From assembly GCF_024323335.1 (NCBI RefSeq), contig NC_066583.1, positions 409,274,031 through 409,338,030 on the forward strand: a stretch of 64,000 bases of DNA, in the 5' to 3' direction. Of this stretch, positions 35,821 through 50,402 are shown one piece after another. The first letter of the stretch is position 1, and each line of letters opens with the position of its first letter. Both the position numbers and the translations under genes were made by a program. The notes beneath the pieces are model-generated. The model searched no databases, had not been told where the DNA came from, and was given only the letters and a program-made list of their open reading frames with translations. This stretch comes from Lathyrus oleraceus (taxonomy: Eukaryota; Streptophyta; Magnoliopsida; Fabales; Fabaceae).

Positions 35821-38809
35821 GGGGTAAAAATCTCAAAGATTGGTGAATTAATTTGATCAAAATCCTTAAGGTGTTTTGTTATCAAAGGGAGAAAACTCAA
35901 CCTAAACCAACAATCCACCATGTGAGGAAGGTTTCAACATACTAGTGAGGGTTTAACCCTATAATAAGCATGGAAGACTTATAATCCAATCATTAAGGAT
36001 GAGGTGAGATTTACATCAACCACTATGGTAACTTAAACCTATGACTAATGTTTTTGAAAAGTTTTAACAAGTGGCCATTGGAACCACAAAACAACTTGAA
36101 ATGAGTTATATTTACAAGTTATATTTATTTACAAAATGAAGTCAAAGTTGGATTAAAGTTTATTCATAATGAGTATTTATGAAAATGATTTTGAAAAGTC
36201 AAAGGCATAAGGCCTAGGTTTCTAATTTGAAACAAAGTCAAAGTTTTGAAAATGATTTTTGGCTTGGTTAGAGTGGAGAGAAGAAGAGAAGGGCTAGTCC
36301 TAAAGCATACAAAGATAAGAGGGGAAAGATAAACCCTTGGAGTTGCTTTTCTTGAAGTCATAGAGATGACTCAAGATGCTGCTTTCCTTTGGACTTAGCA
36401 CACAAACAAGCAATCAAACAATTTGGATTCAAGCTCCTAGGATCTCCATTTGGCTTGTCTCTTAACTTGGCTACTCATGACAATGGTCCTCTTTTCACAA
36501 TATCAAAGTGGCATCCCTATCACACACAAGCAAACATCAAAAAGTTCACAACACAATAAAGGGAATGGACAAAGAGTGAGTTTGGATAGAAGTCCTTTGA
36601 AGTCAACTTTGGATTTTAGCATTCTAAAGGGATGAGGCCTAGTTGCTCTTCAATAAGTTTTGCATTCTAAAGGCATGAGGCCTAGTTGCTCTTGAACTCA
36701 TTTAAGCATAGGTAAATCCTAATTCTAAGTCCTTTCTCCTTTTTGCATTTGGTTCACACAAAACAAACACAAAGCAAACACAAGATAGCAATATATTTAT
36801 ATAGAATAATGGGCTCAAATGAGCAAAAGAAAAATGATATAAACACAAAATATGTTCTCAAGTGAGCAAAGAGAAAATCAATATGAATAATGAGCAATAA
36901 GTAAATGGCATTAAAGGTAAATGGCAAGAAATTAAATGCTCAAATTAAAGTTAGTAATTAGTGAGGTTATGTTAGCTTGTCATAAGACAATGTAGCACTA
37001 TGTTAAGCAATCGTAAGTGGACTAATGTAGTAGTCACACCTATCTAAGGCCGGTCAATAAAAATATAGGCAAAGAAACACAAGTTAGAGATCATGACTAG
37101 TAAGCCAAGCTCCATAAACTTGCCATGCCAAAACACAAGGGGAAGGGCCTGGTATTGACTTTAGGTTATTTGCTTGACCAAGAAGCAACCTATCTTTGAC
37201 ACAAAACAACTCACTTGATCATGGATCAAGTTGAGTTTGGTTTGGATCAAAGAAGGTTAAACTCCTCATATGTCAAGACCAACCATAAGACTTTAACTCA
37301 TTGGCCATGATGGAAAGAAGGGGATGAAGATGAAAGGGAGGGAAAAAGAAGACAACCACCAAATCCAATTAATCAAATGTGAATCAAATCAACATCAACC
37401 AACACCAAACAAAAAAGAAATGAAGATAACAAGTCAACAAGTCAACAATATTTTTTTGGTATTTTTTGAATTAAAATAAAATGTAAATAAAAAATAAACA
37501 AATAAGGTCAAACCTCAAATTCAATTCAAATCAACTTCAAAGAGTCCAATTAAATTCTCATTGGTTCAACATACTCAAACAAGCTTTGACTAATTTTCTC
37601 ATCAATTTTTGAAACCAGAAAGTATTTAGAAACAATTAAAAACAATTAAAAATAGCACAATATGAATTAAAATCTCAAATATTCTCAAATCAAATAAGAA
37701 ATTGATGAGACTATTTTTCATTGACTTATCATGATCCATAGATGCTATAAATTTTTTTTGGATTTTTCAAAAGTCAGAAAGTATTTTAAAATGAATTAAA
37801 ACTATTAAAAATCAAATAATCCATGAAAAAAATTAAATGAAGTCACAAAAATAATTAAAAATCAAAATATGAAACTAAATTTTTCAAGAAATATTTTGGA
37901 GTTAGTCTCATATAGAATTCTTTTTTATAGAATTCTCATATAGGAAATTTCTTGATAAAATCAACTCTGTTTAATGACTTCAAATGATTTTTTTATGAAT
38001 TTTTGAAAATCAAATGAATTAACTGAAAATAAAATGAAAATAAAATAAATGGAAAAACCAGCGCCATAGGATGGAGTTCATTAATTGACGTGGCATGGAT
38101 AAATGGTCCAGATCATGAGGAACACGGTACAACCAAGTCAAGCGCACCACAATATGTATTAAATGAAGTAAACATAATGGAGGATCAAGATTAAAACGTG
38201 GTATCCAGATCCAATGGCCAGGAGACAAGACACGTAGTGGTGGTGGTGAAAACCACCGTCTTCTCCGGCGAATCAAAAAGAATCCGGCCACCAGTTACAG
38301 AGAATTTTTTTATAATGGAAATGGAAAACAAGGACATGGAAATGAAGCTCGTGTGATGGAGATCATCATTGTATCCATGGATCTTCCTCACTCTTCCTAT
38401 ATTGAGAGAAATGTGAAGGAGAAGATCATGGTGTTCAAACTGAAAGTTCATGAAATGGAAAATTGAAAGCATCACAAGCTTGCCTCAAGTGTGAGGACTT
38501 CAGAAAACCACACAAACACAAGAATGCTACATTGAATTGAGAGTTCTAGATCCAAAAAGTTTGAATGTGTACCTCTAAATTGAAGCGCCTCTGGCCACGA
38601 AACCTCCAAGTTCTTTGCTCCTCTTTGATCTATGGATGTAGGGGAAGTGAAAGGCTAAGGAATTAAGCTTTGAAGATCAACTAATGATGCTGAATTTCAA
38701 GCTCGAAAGTGAGAAAAATTTCTGAAAAATTTCTTTGGTATGGTTATGGTTTTAATGCCGTAGCAATTCAGATCTCCAGAAGGTTGATGAATGAATTAGA
38801 GGGAGTGGT

Positions 38810-38817
38810 TATTTATA
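38810..38817 (-). promoter_or_regulatory. TATA box in LTR E
   Basis: TATAAATA on the - strand, in the same context (CTATAAATAACCAC) as in F at 45543. Confidence 0.5.
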
Positions 38818-40350
38818 GCTAAAAGTATCAGGTCACACGCTTCTTTCATGTGCATGGAAAATTGAACTTGGATGTGCATGGGCATGTACAGGTGTGTGGG
38901 AGGCCCAATGATGAATGCAAAAGCTTGCTGAGTTCATATGGAAAGGATTTGGACGTGCACTTTGGAGGGAACTAGCTTGCACATCAAATTATAACATGAA
39001 ATGCCAAAATGCACATCAATGGAAAGGTCATCGAAACTCCCAAATGGTAAGTCCAAAAGAGTATTGTGAGTAATGGTTGGAAAGCCCTTGAAATAAGGAA
39101 CAAAAGTCATGTTGGGAAAAATTCATTTGGCATGTGAAAATTAATGAAAACTGGACTGAAAGATCCAAGTACAAAACATGTTTAAGTCACATTTGAAAAA
39201 TTTCACCAAAAGCAAGCCTAATCAAACCCCGATGTTTTCATAATGAAAGCTTCAAATGGAAAAACCTCCAACACCAAAGTTGTATATCCTTTCAAGATGA
39301 TCAAATTAGAGTCAAAGTTTGCATCATTTGGATTTTCTATGACAAAGTTATGGGCATTTGAAGTTGGGTACTTTTTCAAATTCAATGAATTAGGTCCAAG
39401 ATGACCTATAATGTTTTGTATTATCACATGTATTTATTTTAGGATTATGAAATTTTGTCCAACATAAAATTTTAAGAATATATCTCAAGCTTTCTAATAC
39501 ATTTGGTCTCACCTCAAAATCATGATTATTAAGGAAGTTATTCCCTTGGTAAGTTGACCCAAAATTAGGGTTTCAGTCCAAATGACCTATAATATTTTGA
39601 ATTGACTGATGACCTTCCAAGTTTCAAATGGATTTTTTATGAACATTAACGTTGTTCATATGGTTCTTAGGAACATTTTGGCTCTTGGGGTAATCTTCAT
39701 TTGACAAACACATCAAAAGTTATATCTCAGTGATCCTCAGTTTAGTCAAATGACTTAACTGGTCAACTTTTCAAAGCCAAACATCCAATCTTGATGAATA
39801 AATGATTGAGGATTCTCAAATAGTCTCATATATGCATAAAATGATGAATTAAATAAATTCCCTTAATTAAATTTGATCAGAGGTTGAGATTGCTTCATGG
39901 GCAAGGCACAGTCAAAGCATAGTGAAATTAGGGTTTCCTTGGGAAACAATCCTCAAGCCCTTTGGGTTATCTTGATCAAATTGGAAAATTTAGGTACTTG
40001 GGAGACATATATGATGATTATGAGCTTTTGGGACCATTGTCATGTTTTTCCTCATCTTTATCTGGCCATTTCAATGGGCTTAGGAGCCTCTTAGGAGCAT
40101 TGGATCACATGATCACTTGAGCTTCAAAACAAAAAGAGTTAGTGACATATTTTTGTGCTTTTGGTTAGTAATAAAATAAGAAAAGCAGTAATATATAATA
40201 CAAGCATGCTTGGTGATCTCAAAACACTCAAACAAGTCCCAACCCTAGGGTTAAGGAGCCAAACATGCTATGATCCTTGAGGCAATGCACTTGTGCAATA
40301 ACATGATGCCATGAGGGATCTTAGGGTCAAAATTAGGGTCTTACAACCCT

Positions 40351-43300
40351 CATGAACAAAGAGAACAACCAAGAATTGATCCAAGAATGGTTATGAACAT
40401 CATATATGAGTCCCAATCTTCTCTACATGTTATATTGATCAAGTTTTCTTCAAGAGTTTGAGGGTGATTTGCCTTGGAATCCCTAGTTTGACTGGGTATC
40501 TTGAGTAACTTCTCCAACAAGCTATCTCACCAATTGATCAAATTCCTCAAGGGACACTTCAAAAGTCATCATCTTATGCATATATGATCTACCATGAGCC
40601 AAGAAAGTCAAGAGAATTGGAAGTTAGCAAGTTGGTTGATGGTGGTTGGCCAGATGAATTCATCTGACCAAAACTGGGTCTCCCTAGACCCTATCTTCTA
40701 CAATTCTCACCATATGAAAATTATTACAAGAGAAACATTACTCTAAATGACATTCTAAACAACTTTCATGTTGAGACCTAGAGCTAGTTTTTCTTGGAAA
40801 ATCATTTTCTATGTTGAAACATTATAGGTCATTTTGTCTAAACCCTAATTTGAAAGTCAACTTCCCAAGGCCATAACTTGATCAATTTTTATGATATGAA
40901 AGATTTAAAAGTTTCACAATCAAATTCAATGTGTCTAATTCAAATTTGATGTTTGGAGTGGGAGCTAATTCAACTTTTTTGAGCATGTGATATGAGGTTA
41001 CATTATAGGTCACTTTTGACCTATACCATTGACCAAGTGATTTTTCCAAACTTCAAAAAATGCATAACTCTATCTTTTTAAATCCAAATGACATGAAATT
41101 GGTGACCATTTTGAAGTTCTTTGAGAGAGATACAACTTTAATGAAGACACCTTTCTTATTTGAAGCTCATATAAAAAGATAAGTAAGGTGGAATATTGAG
41201 ACATATCGCTTGACACTTTGAAAAAATTTTATATGCCAAAAATTTCCAAACTTCCACCTCAAATTTCTCCAAGTTGCAAGCTCTAAATGAAAAAGTGTTG
41301 AACATGAAAGTTGTTCCTCTTGATCTCACCTTTCCAAAGAGCTCAAATTCATTCATTTTGGACAAGGAATGCATAGGCTGCACATGGCATGAACATGGTG
41401 TCATCACTTGGCAAGGATCAAACTTCAAATCCAAATGCACACTTGCCTTGCAATCCATGCTGAATTCAGACTATCTAACATTCATTTGTGGACTTATGGC
41501 AATTATTTTATGGGCCTATGCGCGCCCATGCACCCATGCATCACCAATGACCAAATTTGGAAAGTGATTTCAAGTGTGCAAAAATCAATGGATTCAGCTA
41601 TAAATAGAGCCTCATATGCTCAGTAATGAACACACATTCGCGCCAGTTTTGATTCCCCATCTCAAACCCTCACTTTGCAAAGGATAAACCTGAGAAATTC
41701 ATTTGAATTTGAGGTTGAATTTCCACTGTTTTGAAATTCAAATCTCCAAGAATCCACAACCTTGTAAGCATTCAATCCTTCTTCTGCAAGCAAGTGGAGT
41801 GAGATCAAGCACAAGCAAGATCAAGATCAGTTGAATCCAGACCTCCATTGAAGGTATTTTCCAGAAATTTTGATCTCTTCGATTCTCTCAAATTCTTGCT
41901 CAATTCCATTGATTCTTTGGTTGTTTGAAGTCCTACCAATGTTAAGCAAGAAGATTGAGTTGCTTTGAGGCCAAATCGAAGCAACTAAGTTCATGTACCT
42001 CAAATTTCAACTCCATGTATCTCTCAATATACTTGGAGTTAGAGTGAATTGAGGCCAGATTTGATCTCAGTGCCATTTTTACTTTGAAATCATGTCCTTG
42101 TTTTTAATTTTGGTAATGGTTGATGGTGGACCAGTCCGGTGAGGTCCAACGGAGAAGAAGACTGGAGCTGCAGCTTCGGCCATACGCTGACATGTCTCAC
42201 AGCCATAGGATCCATCTCATTTATTTTAATCACGACCGTCCCTTTTAAATACCAATTAATCTGCCCATCATGTCCATGTGGATAGCGCGTTTCTGGCCAC
42301 TTGATCTGCCACCTCAATTAATGAGGGAGATCAAGTGGTCCACGTTTTTTCTGATATTTTAATTTTCATTTTAATTGCATTATTTTCAATAATTCATATT
42401 AAATTCAATATTGATCCAAAAAATATGGGACTTTCACCAAAACTTTTCAAATATTTTTCTCTTTCATATTCTGAATTAAAAATATGGATTCTCTTTCATA
42501 TTCTCTTTCACCAAAAAATATTAAAATACTTTCACCAAAAAATTTTATTAATATTTTTCATGAATTAATTGATTTTGCATTTGTTTTTAATTGTTTAAAA
42601 ATATTTTTAAATTTCCAAAAATTATGAATTTTTTTCTCCAAGGTCCTTTGACCTTGTTTGACCTATGATAAATCTCATGGCCATTTCTTTGGTGTTTTGA
42701 TGAGATTTTAGGAATTGGACAAACCATATTTAATTTGAATAAGTGCCAAATAAATTTGTTGACCAATTGTGATGATTTGTTTATGTTTGACTCTTGTTGT
42801 TGGGCCTTTGTCAAGGTTGATTTGACTTTGTCAAATTAATATCATTGGATTTAGGGGATTGATGGAATGTACATTCCATCTCCCAAAATGAATGGATGAT
42901 ATTAATTTAGTAAATGTCCTCCTTTGACCAATTTATGTTTTGATCCATTCCCCTCCCACTTCATCTTATTCCCTTTCTTCATTCATTCATTCCATTTGGC
43001 CTATGACATCTCAAAGTCCTAATGCTAGTTGATTGAAAAATTGACATAAGTATGGATGAGATTAGGTCACACCTTTTGCATATTCCTTTTGTGTGTGGTA
43101 TGTTTCATGAGCATAGTCCATTATACTATGTCTCTAACATGCATTAACACCAAAACTCTATTGCCCGACCTCAAATAGTTGTGACTTCTACATAAGTCCA
43201 ATTACGATTGCTTAACATAGTGCTAAATTTATGACATAAAAGGCATAAGCATTCTAGTTAGGGAGATTGTAAGTCTCCCCTCTTTCATGGTATTGTGTGG

Positions 43301-44032
43301 ACACTTGGCCTTCTTTCCTTCCTTTGGAAGATGTTTTGGCTCAAGGATTCATGCTTGTGATAAGTGGGTTGAGTGTTCTCCAAAGAATGTCTTGAATTGA
43401 AAAGAAAAAGCAAAACAATACTAACTTCTAACCTATTGACTACTAACTTTTAATTTCAAGCTTTTACTTTAATGCAATTTACTTTTAGCACTCTATTTCA
43501 TTTGCCATTATTCATATCATTCTAATTGTTTATGTTAATTTAATTTTCACTTTGTCCATTAGGACCATATTGTATGATATATTTTGTTTGTGTATACTTT
43601 GGTTGTTTGTGTGGTCTTTGACCATTAATGTACATAATAACAACAAAAACCCTAAAAAAACTTTTGTGTGGACTGTTGGCTTGATCTTGGACAAATGGAC
43701 TTAGAATCTAAGCAACCTTCCTAAGCCAAAGGACTTGGCCAATACCAACTTGTTGATAAATCAAGTGCTTGCAATTTGAAATTCATCTGATGCATCTTTG
43801 AAGACATCTCTATGTTCATCTGCAACATGATCATTGTGAAGCTGTTATTTTGAACATGTGACTTGTGGAATTCATCTGTTACATGGGCTATTTTGGAGAA
43901 TATCATGGAATGGATAAGCTTGGATGTGGCCATCTTTATTTGATGCCTTTCTCTTCAAGATAATGTAATTGTGCATTTATGTGTTGCTTGATTCTAAAAG
44001 TCGAAGGGAATTCTGTGTTTCTATTGACATTC
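40351..44032 (+). repeat. 3' LTR of element B, second part
   Basis: Resumes after the duplicated ACCCT. Sequence resembles LTRs E and F only in blocks (CATTATAGGTCA, TTACGATTGCTTAACATAG). TATA box TATAAATAG at 41599-41607. The LTR end is missing, because LTR F begins at 44033. No genes; the longest open frame (41274-41567) looks random. Confidence 0.65.
41599..41607 (+). promoter_or_regulatory. TATA box in element B LTR
   Basis: TATAAATAG in a position matching the TATA boxes of LTRs E and F. Confidence 0.5.
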
Positions 44033-45542
44033 TGTAAGACCTTAATTTTGACCCTAAGATCCCTCATGGCATCATGTTATTGCACAAGTGCATTGCCTCA
44101 AGGATCATAGCACGGTTGGCTCCTCAACCCTAGGGTTGGGACTTGTTTGAGTTTTTTGAGACCACCAAGCATGCTTGTATTGCATATTATTGCTCTTCTT
44201 ATTTGATTACTAACCAAAAGCACAAAAATATGTCACTAACTCTTTTTGTTTTCAAGTTCAAGTGATCATGTGCTCCAATGCTCCTAGGAGGCTCCTAAGC
44301 CCAATGAAATGGCTAGATGAAGATCAGAAAAAGCATGACAATGGTCCACAAAGCTCCTAATCATCATATATGTCTCCGAAGTATCTCAATTTTCCAATTT
44401 GATCAAGATAACCCAAAGGTCTTGAGGGTTGTTTCACTATGCTTTAACGGTGCCTTGCCCATGAAGCAACCTTAACCTCTGATCAAATTTAATCAAGGGA
44501 AGTTCTTTCATTCATAATTTTATGCATATATGATCCTATGAGAGGCCCCTTAATCATTTATTAATCAAGATTGGAAGTTTGGCCTTGAAAAGATGACCAG
44601 TCAAGTCATCTGACTAAGCTGAACACCAATGAGATATAACTTGTGATGTGTTTGCCAAATCAAGATGACCCCAAGAGAAAACGTGTTCTTAAGAACCATA
44701 TGAAAAACTTTCATGTTCATCAAAAATCCATTTTAAACTTGGAAGGTCATCATTCATTTGAAAACATTATAGGTCATTTTGACTGAAACCCTAATTTTGG
44801 GTCAACTTACCAAGCGAATAACTTTCTTATTTTTTGTGATTTTGAGGTGAGACCAAATGCATTGGAAATATTGATATATCTAATTCAAATGTTATGTTGG
44901 ACAAAATTTCATAATCCAAAAATAAATACATGTGATAATACAAAACATTATAGGTCATATTGGACCTAATTCATTGAATTTGAAAAAGTACCCAACTTCA
45001 AATGCCCATAACTTTGCCATAGAAAATCCAAAGGGTGCAAACTTTGAGTGTAAATTGATCATATTGAAAATATATACAAATTTTATGTTGGAGATTTTTC
45101 CATTTTAAGCTTTCATCATGAAAACAGAGGGGTTTGATTAAGCTTGTTTTTGGTAAACTTTTTCAAAATGACTTGAATATGTTTTGTACTTGGATTTTCA
45201 CAGCCAGTTTTCATCAATTTCCAAATTCCAAATGAATTTTTTCCCAACATGACTTTTGTTTCTTATTTCAAGGGCTTTCCAACCATTACTCACAATACTC
45301 ATTTGGATCTACCATTTGTGAGTTTCGAAATTATCTTCATTTATGTGCATTTGGGTATTTTATGATGAAACTTGAGTATGCAAGCTGGTTCAGTCCAATG
45401 CACACGACCATTTGCCCTTCACTTGATCTCAGCAATCTTTTGCATTCATCATTGGGCCTCCCACACGCCTGTACAGGCCCATGCAATGCAAATTCAAATT
45501 GCCATGCACATAAAAGAAGTGTGATCAGCTGATGCGTTCACC

Positions 45543-45550
45543 TATAAATA
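45543..45550 (+). promoter_or_regulatory. TATA box in LTR F
   Basis: TATAAATA, matching the E copy. Confidence 0.5.
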
Positions 45551-47669
45551 ACCACTTCCCCTCATTCATTTGAAAACCTTTTGGAGATCTGAATTGCTGT
45601 AGGATTGAAACCATATCCATACCAAAGGAATTATTCAAAAATTGTTCTTACTTTCGAGCTTGAAATTCAGCATCATTAGCTAAGCTTCAAAGCCTAATTC
45701 CTTAGCCTTTCACTTCCCCTACATCCATAGATCAAAGAGGAGCAAGAAACTTGGAGGATTCGTGGCCAGAAGTGCTTCAACTCAGAGGTATAAATTCAAA
45801 CTTTTTGGATCTAGAATTCTCAATTCAATGTAGCATTCTTATGTTTGTCTGGTTTTCTGAAGTCCTCACTCTTGAGGCAAGCCATTGGTGTTTTCAATTC
45901 ATCATTTCATGAACAAACAGTTGGAACACCATGGTCTTCCCTTTCACATTTCTCTCAATATAGGAAGAGTGAGGAAGATCCATTGGTACAGTGATGATCT
46001 CCATCACACGAGCTTCATTTCCATGGCCTTGTTTTTAATTTTCATTAAAGTTCATTTTCCTGTAACTGGTGGCCGGAATTAGTTGTCTGGCCGGAGAAGA
46101 TGGTGGTTTCCATCACCACCACCACGTGTGCATCCTCCTGGCCCTTGGATCTGGTTTCCACATTTTAATCTCGTTCATTCATTCTGTTTACCTTATTTAA
46201 TACACATTGTGGTGCGTTTGACTTGGATGTACCATGCACCCTCATATCTGGACCGTCCCTTGATGCCACGTCAATTAATGAGTTCCATCACGTGGCTGTG
46301 GTTTTTTCTATATATTCCATTTTCATTTTATTTTCAGTTAATTCCTTTTATTTTCCAAAATTAAATAAAAAAAATCATTTGAAGTCATAAAAATATGAGA
46401 CCAACTCCAAAAACTTTCTTGAAAAATCTAATTTCATATTTTGATTTTTAATTATTTTTGTGACTTCATTTGATATTTTTCATTAATTATTTGATTTTTA
46501 ATAGTTTTAATCATTTTAAAATACTTTATGACTTTGGAAAAATCCAAAAATATTTTCATAGCATCTATGAATCATGATAAGTCAATGAAAAATAGTCTCA
46601 TCAATTTCTTATTTGATTTGAGATTTATTTGAGATTTTAATTCATATTGTGCTATTTTTAATTGTTTTTAATTTTTTTTATTGCTTTCTGATTTCAAAAA
46701 TTGGTGAGAAAATTAGTCAAAGTTTGTTTGACTATGTTGAACCTATGAGAATTTAATTGGACTTGTTGAAGTTGATTTGAATTGAATTTGAGGTTCAACC
46801 TTATTTCTTTATTTTTTATTTGCATTTTATTTTAATCCAAAAAATACCAAAAAATATGGTTGACCTCTTTGACTTGCTATCTTCATTTCTCTTCTATTTG
46901 GTGTTGGTTGATGTTGATTTGATTCATATTTGATCAATTGGATTTGGTTGTGGTCTTCTTTTTCCCTCCTTTCATCTTCATCCCTTTCTTTCCATCAATG
47001 GCCAATGAGTTAAAGTCTTGAAGTTGGTCTTGACAAATAAGAAGTTTAACCTTCTTTGATCCAGACCAAACTCAACTTTATCCATGACCAAGTGAGTTGT
47101 TTTGTGTCCAAGATAGGTTGCTTCTTGGTCAAACAAATAACTAAAAGTTAATACAAGGCCCTTCTCTTTTGTTTGACATGGCAAGTTTATGGAGCTTGGC
47201 TTACTAGTCATGATCTCAAACTTGTGTTCTTTGCTAATATTTTTTTTGACCGGCCTCAGATAGGTGTCACTACTACATTAGTCCACTTACGATTGCTTAA
47301 CATAGCGCTACATTGTCTTATGACAAACTAACATAACCTTACTAACTACTAACTTTAATTTGAGCTTTTAATTCCTTGCCATTTATTTTTATTGTCATTT
47401 ATTTCTTGCTCATTATTCATATTGATTTTCTCTTTGCTCACCTGAGCACATATTTTATGTTTATGTCATTTTTCTTTTGCTCATTTAAGCCCATTACTGT
47501 ATATATATACATTGCTATCTTGTGTTTGCCTTGTGTTTGTTTTGTGTGAACCAAATGCAAAAGGAGAAAGGACTTAGAATTAGGACTTCCCTATGCTTAA
47601 AGGAGTTCAAGAGCAACTAGGCCTCATGCCTTTAGAATGCAAAATTTGTTGAAGAGCAACTAGGCCTCT

Positions 47670-49359
47670 GATGCGGTGCTTTCCCAAGTATACGAACGCA
47701 TCAGAGTAATATAAAAGATTGTCGAATCCACAAAGACCAAGTGTCAATCTATCGTTATCTATTGTTATGGTGTTTATCAAAGGCAATCAAAATAGGTGTT
47801 TTTAGAGTGTGCAGTGAAAAGTAAAGTATTGAAATAAGTTTAATTAATAAAGATAGGGTCGAATGTAATTCACGTAATCAATTAATAATCCAAGTACTTG
47901 CTAATAGAACTACTTGTAGGCAATGTTTTCTACTTTGAAAAGAACTAATTAAACGGGAACTGTCGTTTTCGCGTATTCAGAACAGAGTTGTACTCCCTAA
48001 TCAAACCCTCTTATTGTCACTTATAAAAAGGCGCGCATTGCGTTAGAGTAGTAAACCTATTTTTAAGAAATATAGTGTCTTGACTAAGTTGAAAAGTATT
48101 ATAACCTGGATTTCTTAACCAAAAGAGGTTCTCACGAACCAGACTCTAAACTTATAAACGCGTCCGAAAATAGTTTTAAAATCTTTTTTCTTCTTAAATT
48201 AAGACTCCTAATGAACTAAACAAAGCGCTTTCGCTGTTTTTGAAATAGTTAAAAACAATTAAATTTAAATAGACGTTAGACGACTTTCGATCTTACCCAA
48301 CGGAATTGAAGTGCGGGAAAACTTAAGTTGAAAGTTAAAATAGCCCTTAAGTGCTTCTACGAACAATTGTACGGATTATCGGTTCAATTACGATTCTTAC
48401 ATTCTAACCTTATAGATTTAGTTAGACATGGTAAAGTAAAAGTGCATTAATTTAAATAAAAGTAGTGCGAGTGCGGAAAGTAAATAAAAGTAGTGCGAGT
48501 GCGGAAAGTAAATAAAAGTAGTGCGAGTGCGAGAAATAAATAAAGTAAAGCGAGTGCGAGGAAATAAATAATTTAAAGCGAGTGCGAGAAAATAAACAAA
48601 AGTAAAGCGAGTGCGAGGAAATAAATAATTTAAAGCGAGTGCGAGAAAATAAATAAGATAAAGACAAGTAATAAAAACCTGCTCCAATCGGAGGGTTGAA
48701 TAAATTGCAAAGCGGAAATGAAAATGGCGGCATGATTAACTTCCTTCCAAAGTGCTCCAAACTCGATTACAGACTCTATCACAGACTTGATTACACAATT
48801 GTGGTAACACTCCAATGCGAAGCAATTACCACTTTAAAATACTGAATATATGCCTAAGTGAAACAAAGTTGCTCTGAGTTTGCCTCTGTTCTAAGTTTGG
48901 ATCTTCCTCTGCTCTAAGTTTGGATGATTATAAAAGTGATTTCGAGTTTCTATTTATAAGCAAGTAAAAAGATGGAAATGACAAGGATGCCCTTCAACTT
49001 GAAAATGGGAGGGAAAACTTTTCCTCTTGTGGCGCCCGCCACAAGGCCATGGCGCCCGCCGCAAGGCCAATCTGAGGCGCCTTAGTGGAAGTAGTTGGGA
49101 ACGTGACAGTTGAGGGAAGTTGAGCTTGGACACGTCATGGTAGGGTCTATGGCGCCAGCCATGGGGTAAGCCACAAGTACAAAATGTTGAATTTTAGGGT
49201 TTTTAGCTCTTTTTCACTCCTTTTCTCGATCGGGGCTCCGATTAAAGTAAAAACCTGAAAACAAAGGAAAACATAGCAATAACCCAACAAAATAACAATA
49301 AAACAACTAGAATGCATGTGAAATCGGAGTCGAAAATACGGTAAATTTCAGTGTTATCA
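47670..49359 (-). mobile_element. Athila-type solo LTR
   Basis: 1690 bp from TGATGCGGTGC to CAGTGTTATCA, flanked by GCCTC at 47665-47669 and 49360-49364. The - strand starts TGATAACACTGAAATT as in the truncated LTR at 50403-51183. TATA box on the - strand at about 48951-48959. No internal region. Long - strand open frames here translate a tandem repeat and are not genes. Confidence 0.92.
48460..48665. repeat. 28-bp minisatellite in Athila LTR
   Basis: Seven units built on GCGAGTGCGAG/GGAAATAAATAA or GTGCGAGTGCGGAAAGTAAA. Two sub-types alternate. The last units recur at 50403-50510. Confidence 0.85.
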
Positions 49360-50402
49360 GCCTCATGCCTTTAGAATGCTAAAACTCAAAGTTGACTTCA
49401 AAGGACTTCTCTTCCAAACTTATTCCTTGTCCATTCCCCTTATTGTGTTGTGAACTTTTTGATGTTTGCTTTTGTGTGATAGGGATCCCACCTTGAGATT
49501 GTGAAAAGAGGACCATTGTCATTAGTAGCCAAGTTAAGAGCCAAGCCAAATGGAGATTCTAGGAGCTTGAATTCAAATTGTTTGATTGCTTGTTTGTGTG
49601 CTAAGTCCAAAGGAAAGGAGCATCTTGAGTCATCTCTATGACTTCAAGAAAAGGAACTCCAAGGGTTTTGTCTTTCCCCCTCTTATCTTTGTATGCTTTA
49701 GGAATAGCCCTTCTCTTCTTCTCCCCACTCTAACCAAGCCAAAAATCTTTTTCTTCAAACTTTGACTTTGTTTCAAATTAGAAACATAAGCCTTAAGCCT
49801 TTGACTTTTCAAAACCATTTTCATAAACACTCATTGTGAATAAACGTTAATCCAACTTTGACTTCATTTTGTAAATAACTTTAACTTTGTAGATATAACT
49901 CATTTCAAGTTGTTTTGTGGTTCCAATGGCAACTTGTTAAAACCTTTTCATAAACATTAGTCATAGGTTTGAGTTATCATAGTGATTGATGTAAATCTCA
50001 CCTCATCCTTAATGATTGGATTATAAGTCTTCCATGCATATTATAGGGTTAAACCCTCACTAGTATGTTGAAACCTTCCTCACATGGTGGGTTGTTGGCT
50101 TAGGTTGTGTTTTCTCCCTTTTGATAACAAAAGACGTTAAGGCTTTTGGGTCAAATCAATTCACCAATCTTTGAGATTTTTATCCTGATCTATGAGGTTT
50201 TGATCCTCCTTTGCGATGGTACGTAGGCAATGCGTTCATCCATTCAAACAATAAAATTTGTAAATATAATTTATTCTCTTCTCATCCCTCCAATCTTTTG
50301 CATAAATCTTTTCACAAATACCAACCTACGACACATATTTGCAAAAAGGGTTCCCTTAGAGTACTAAGGATTTTTTGGGTGCGTAAAACCTTCCCATTTC
50401 AT

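Larger units (their letters stand above)
35423..40345 (-). mobile_element. Solo LTR E (Ogre/Tat-type), reverse strand
   Basis: 4.9 kb from TGTAGAGGGG to GGGTCTTACA on the + strand, flanked by ACCCT at 35418-35422 and 40346-40350. On the - strand it begins TGTAAGACCCTAATTTTG, like the starts of the B and F LTRs. No internal region, so it arose by LTR-LTR recombination. Contains a TATA box, a hairpin module and GGTGGCGACTC near its end. No genes. Confidence 0.9.
44033..50402 (+). repeat. LTR F (Ogre/Tat-type), 3' end lost
   Basis: Starts TGTAAGACCTTAATTTTG and matches the reverse complement of E over nearly all its length. Interrupted by an Athila solo LTR (47670-49359). It stops at ...CCCATTTCAT, about 215 bp before the end expected from E, where truncated Athila LTR sequence begins. 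Whether it was a solo LTR or part of a full element cannot be told. No genes. Confidence 0.85.

Noticed and set aside
48418..48760. - strand ORFs with repeated LFPRTRFT-like units
   Set aside because: Translation of the 28-bp minisatellite in the Athila LTR.
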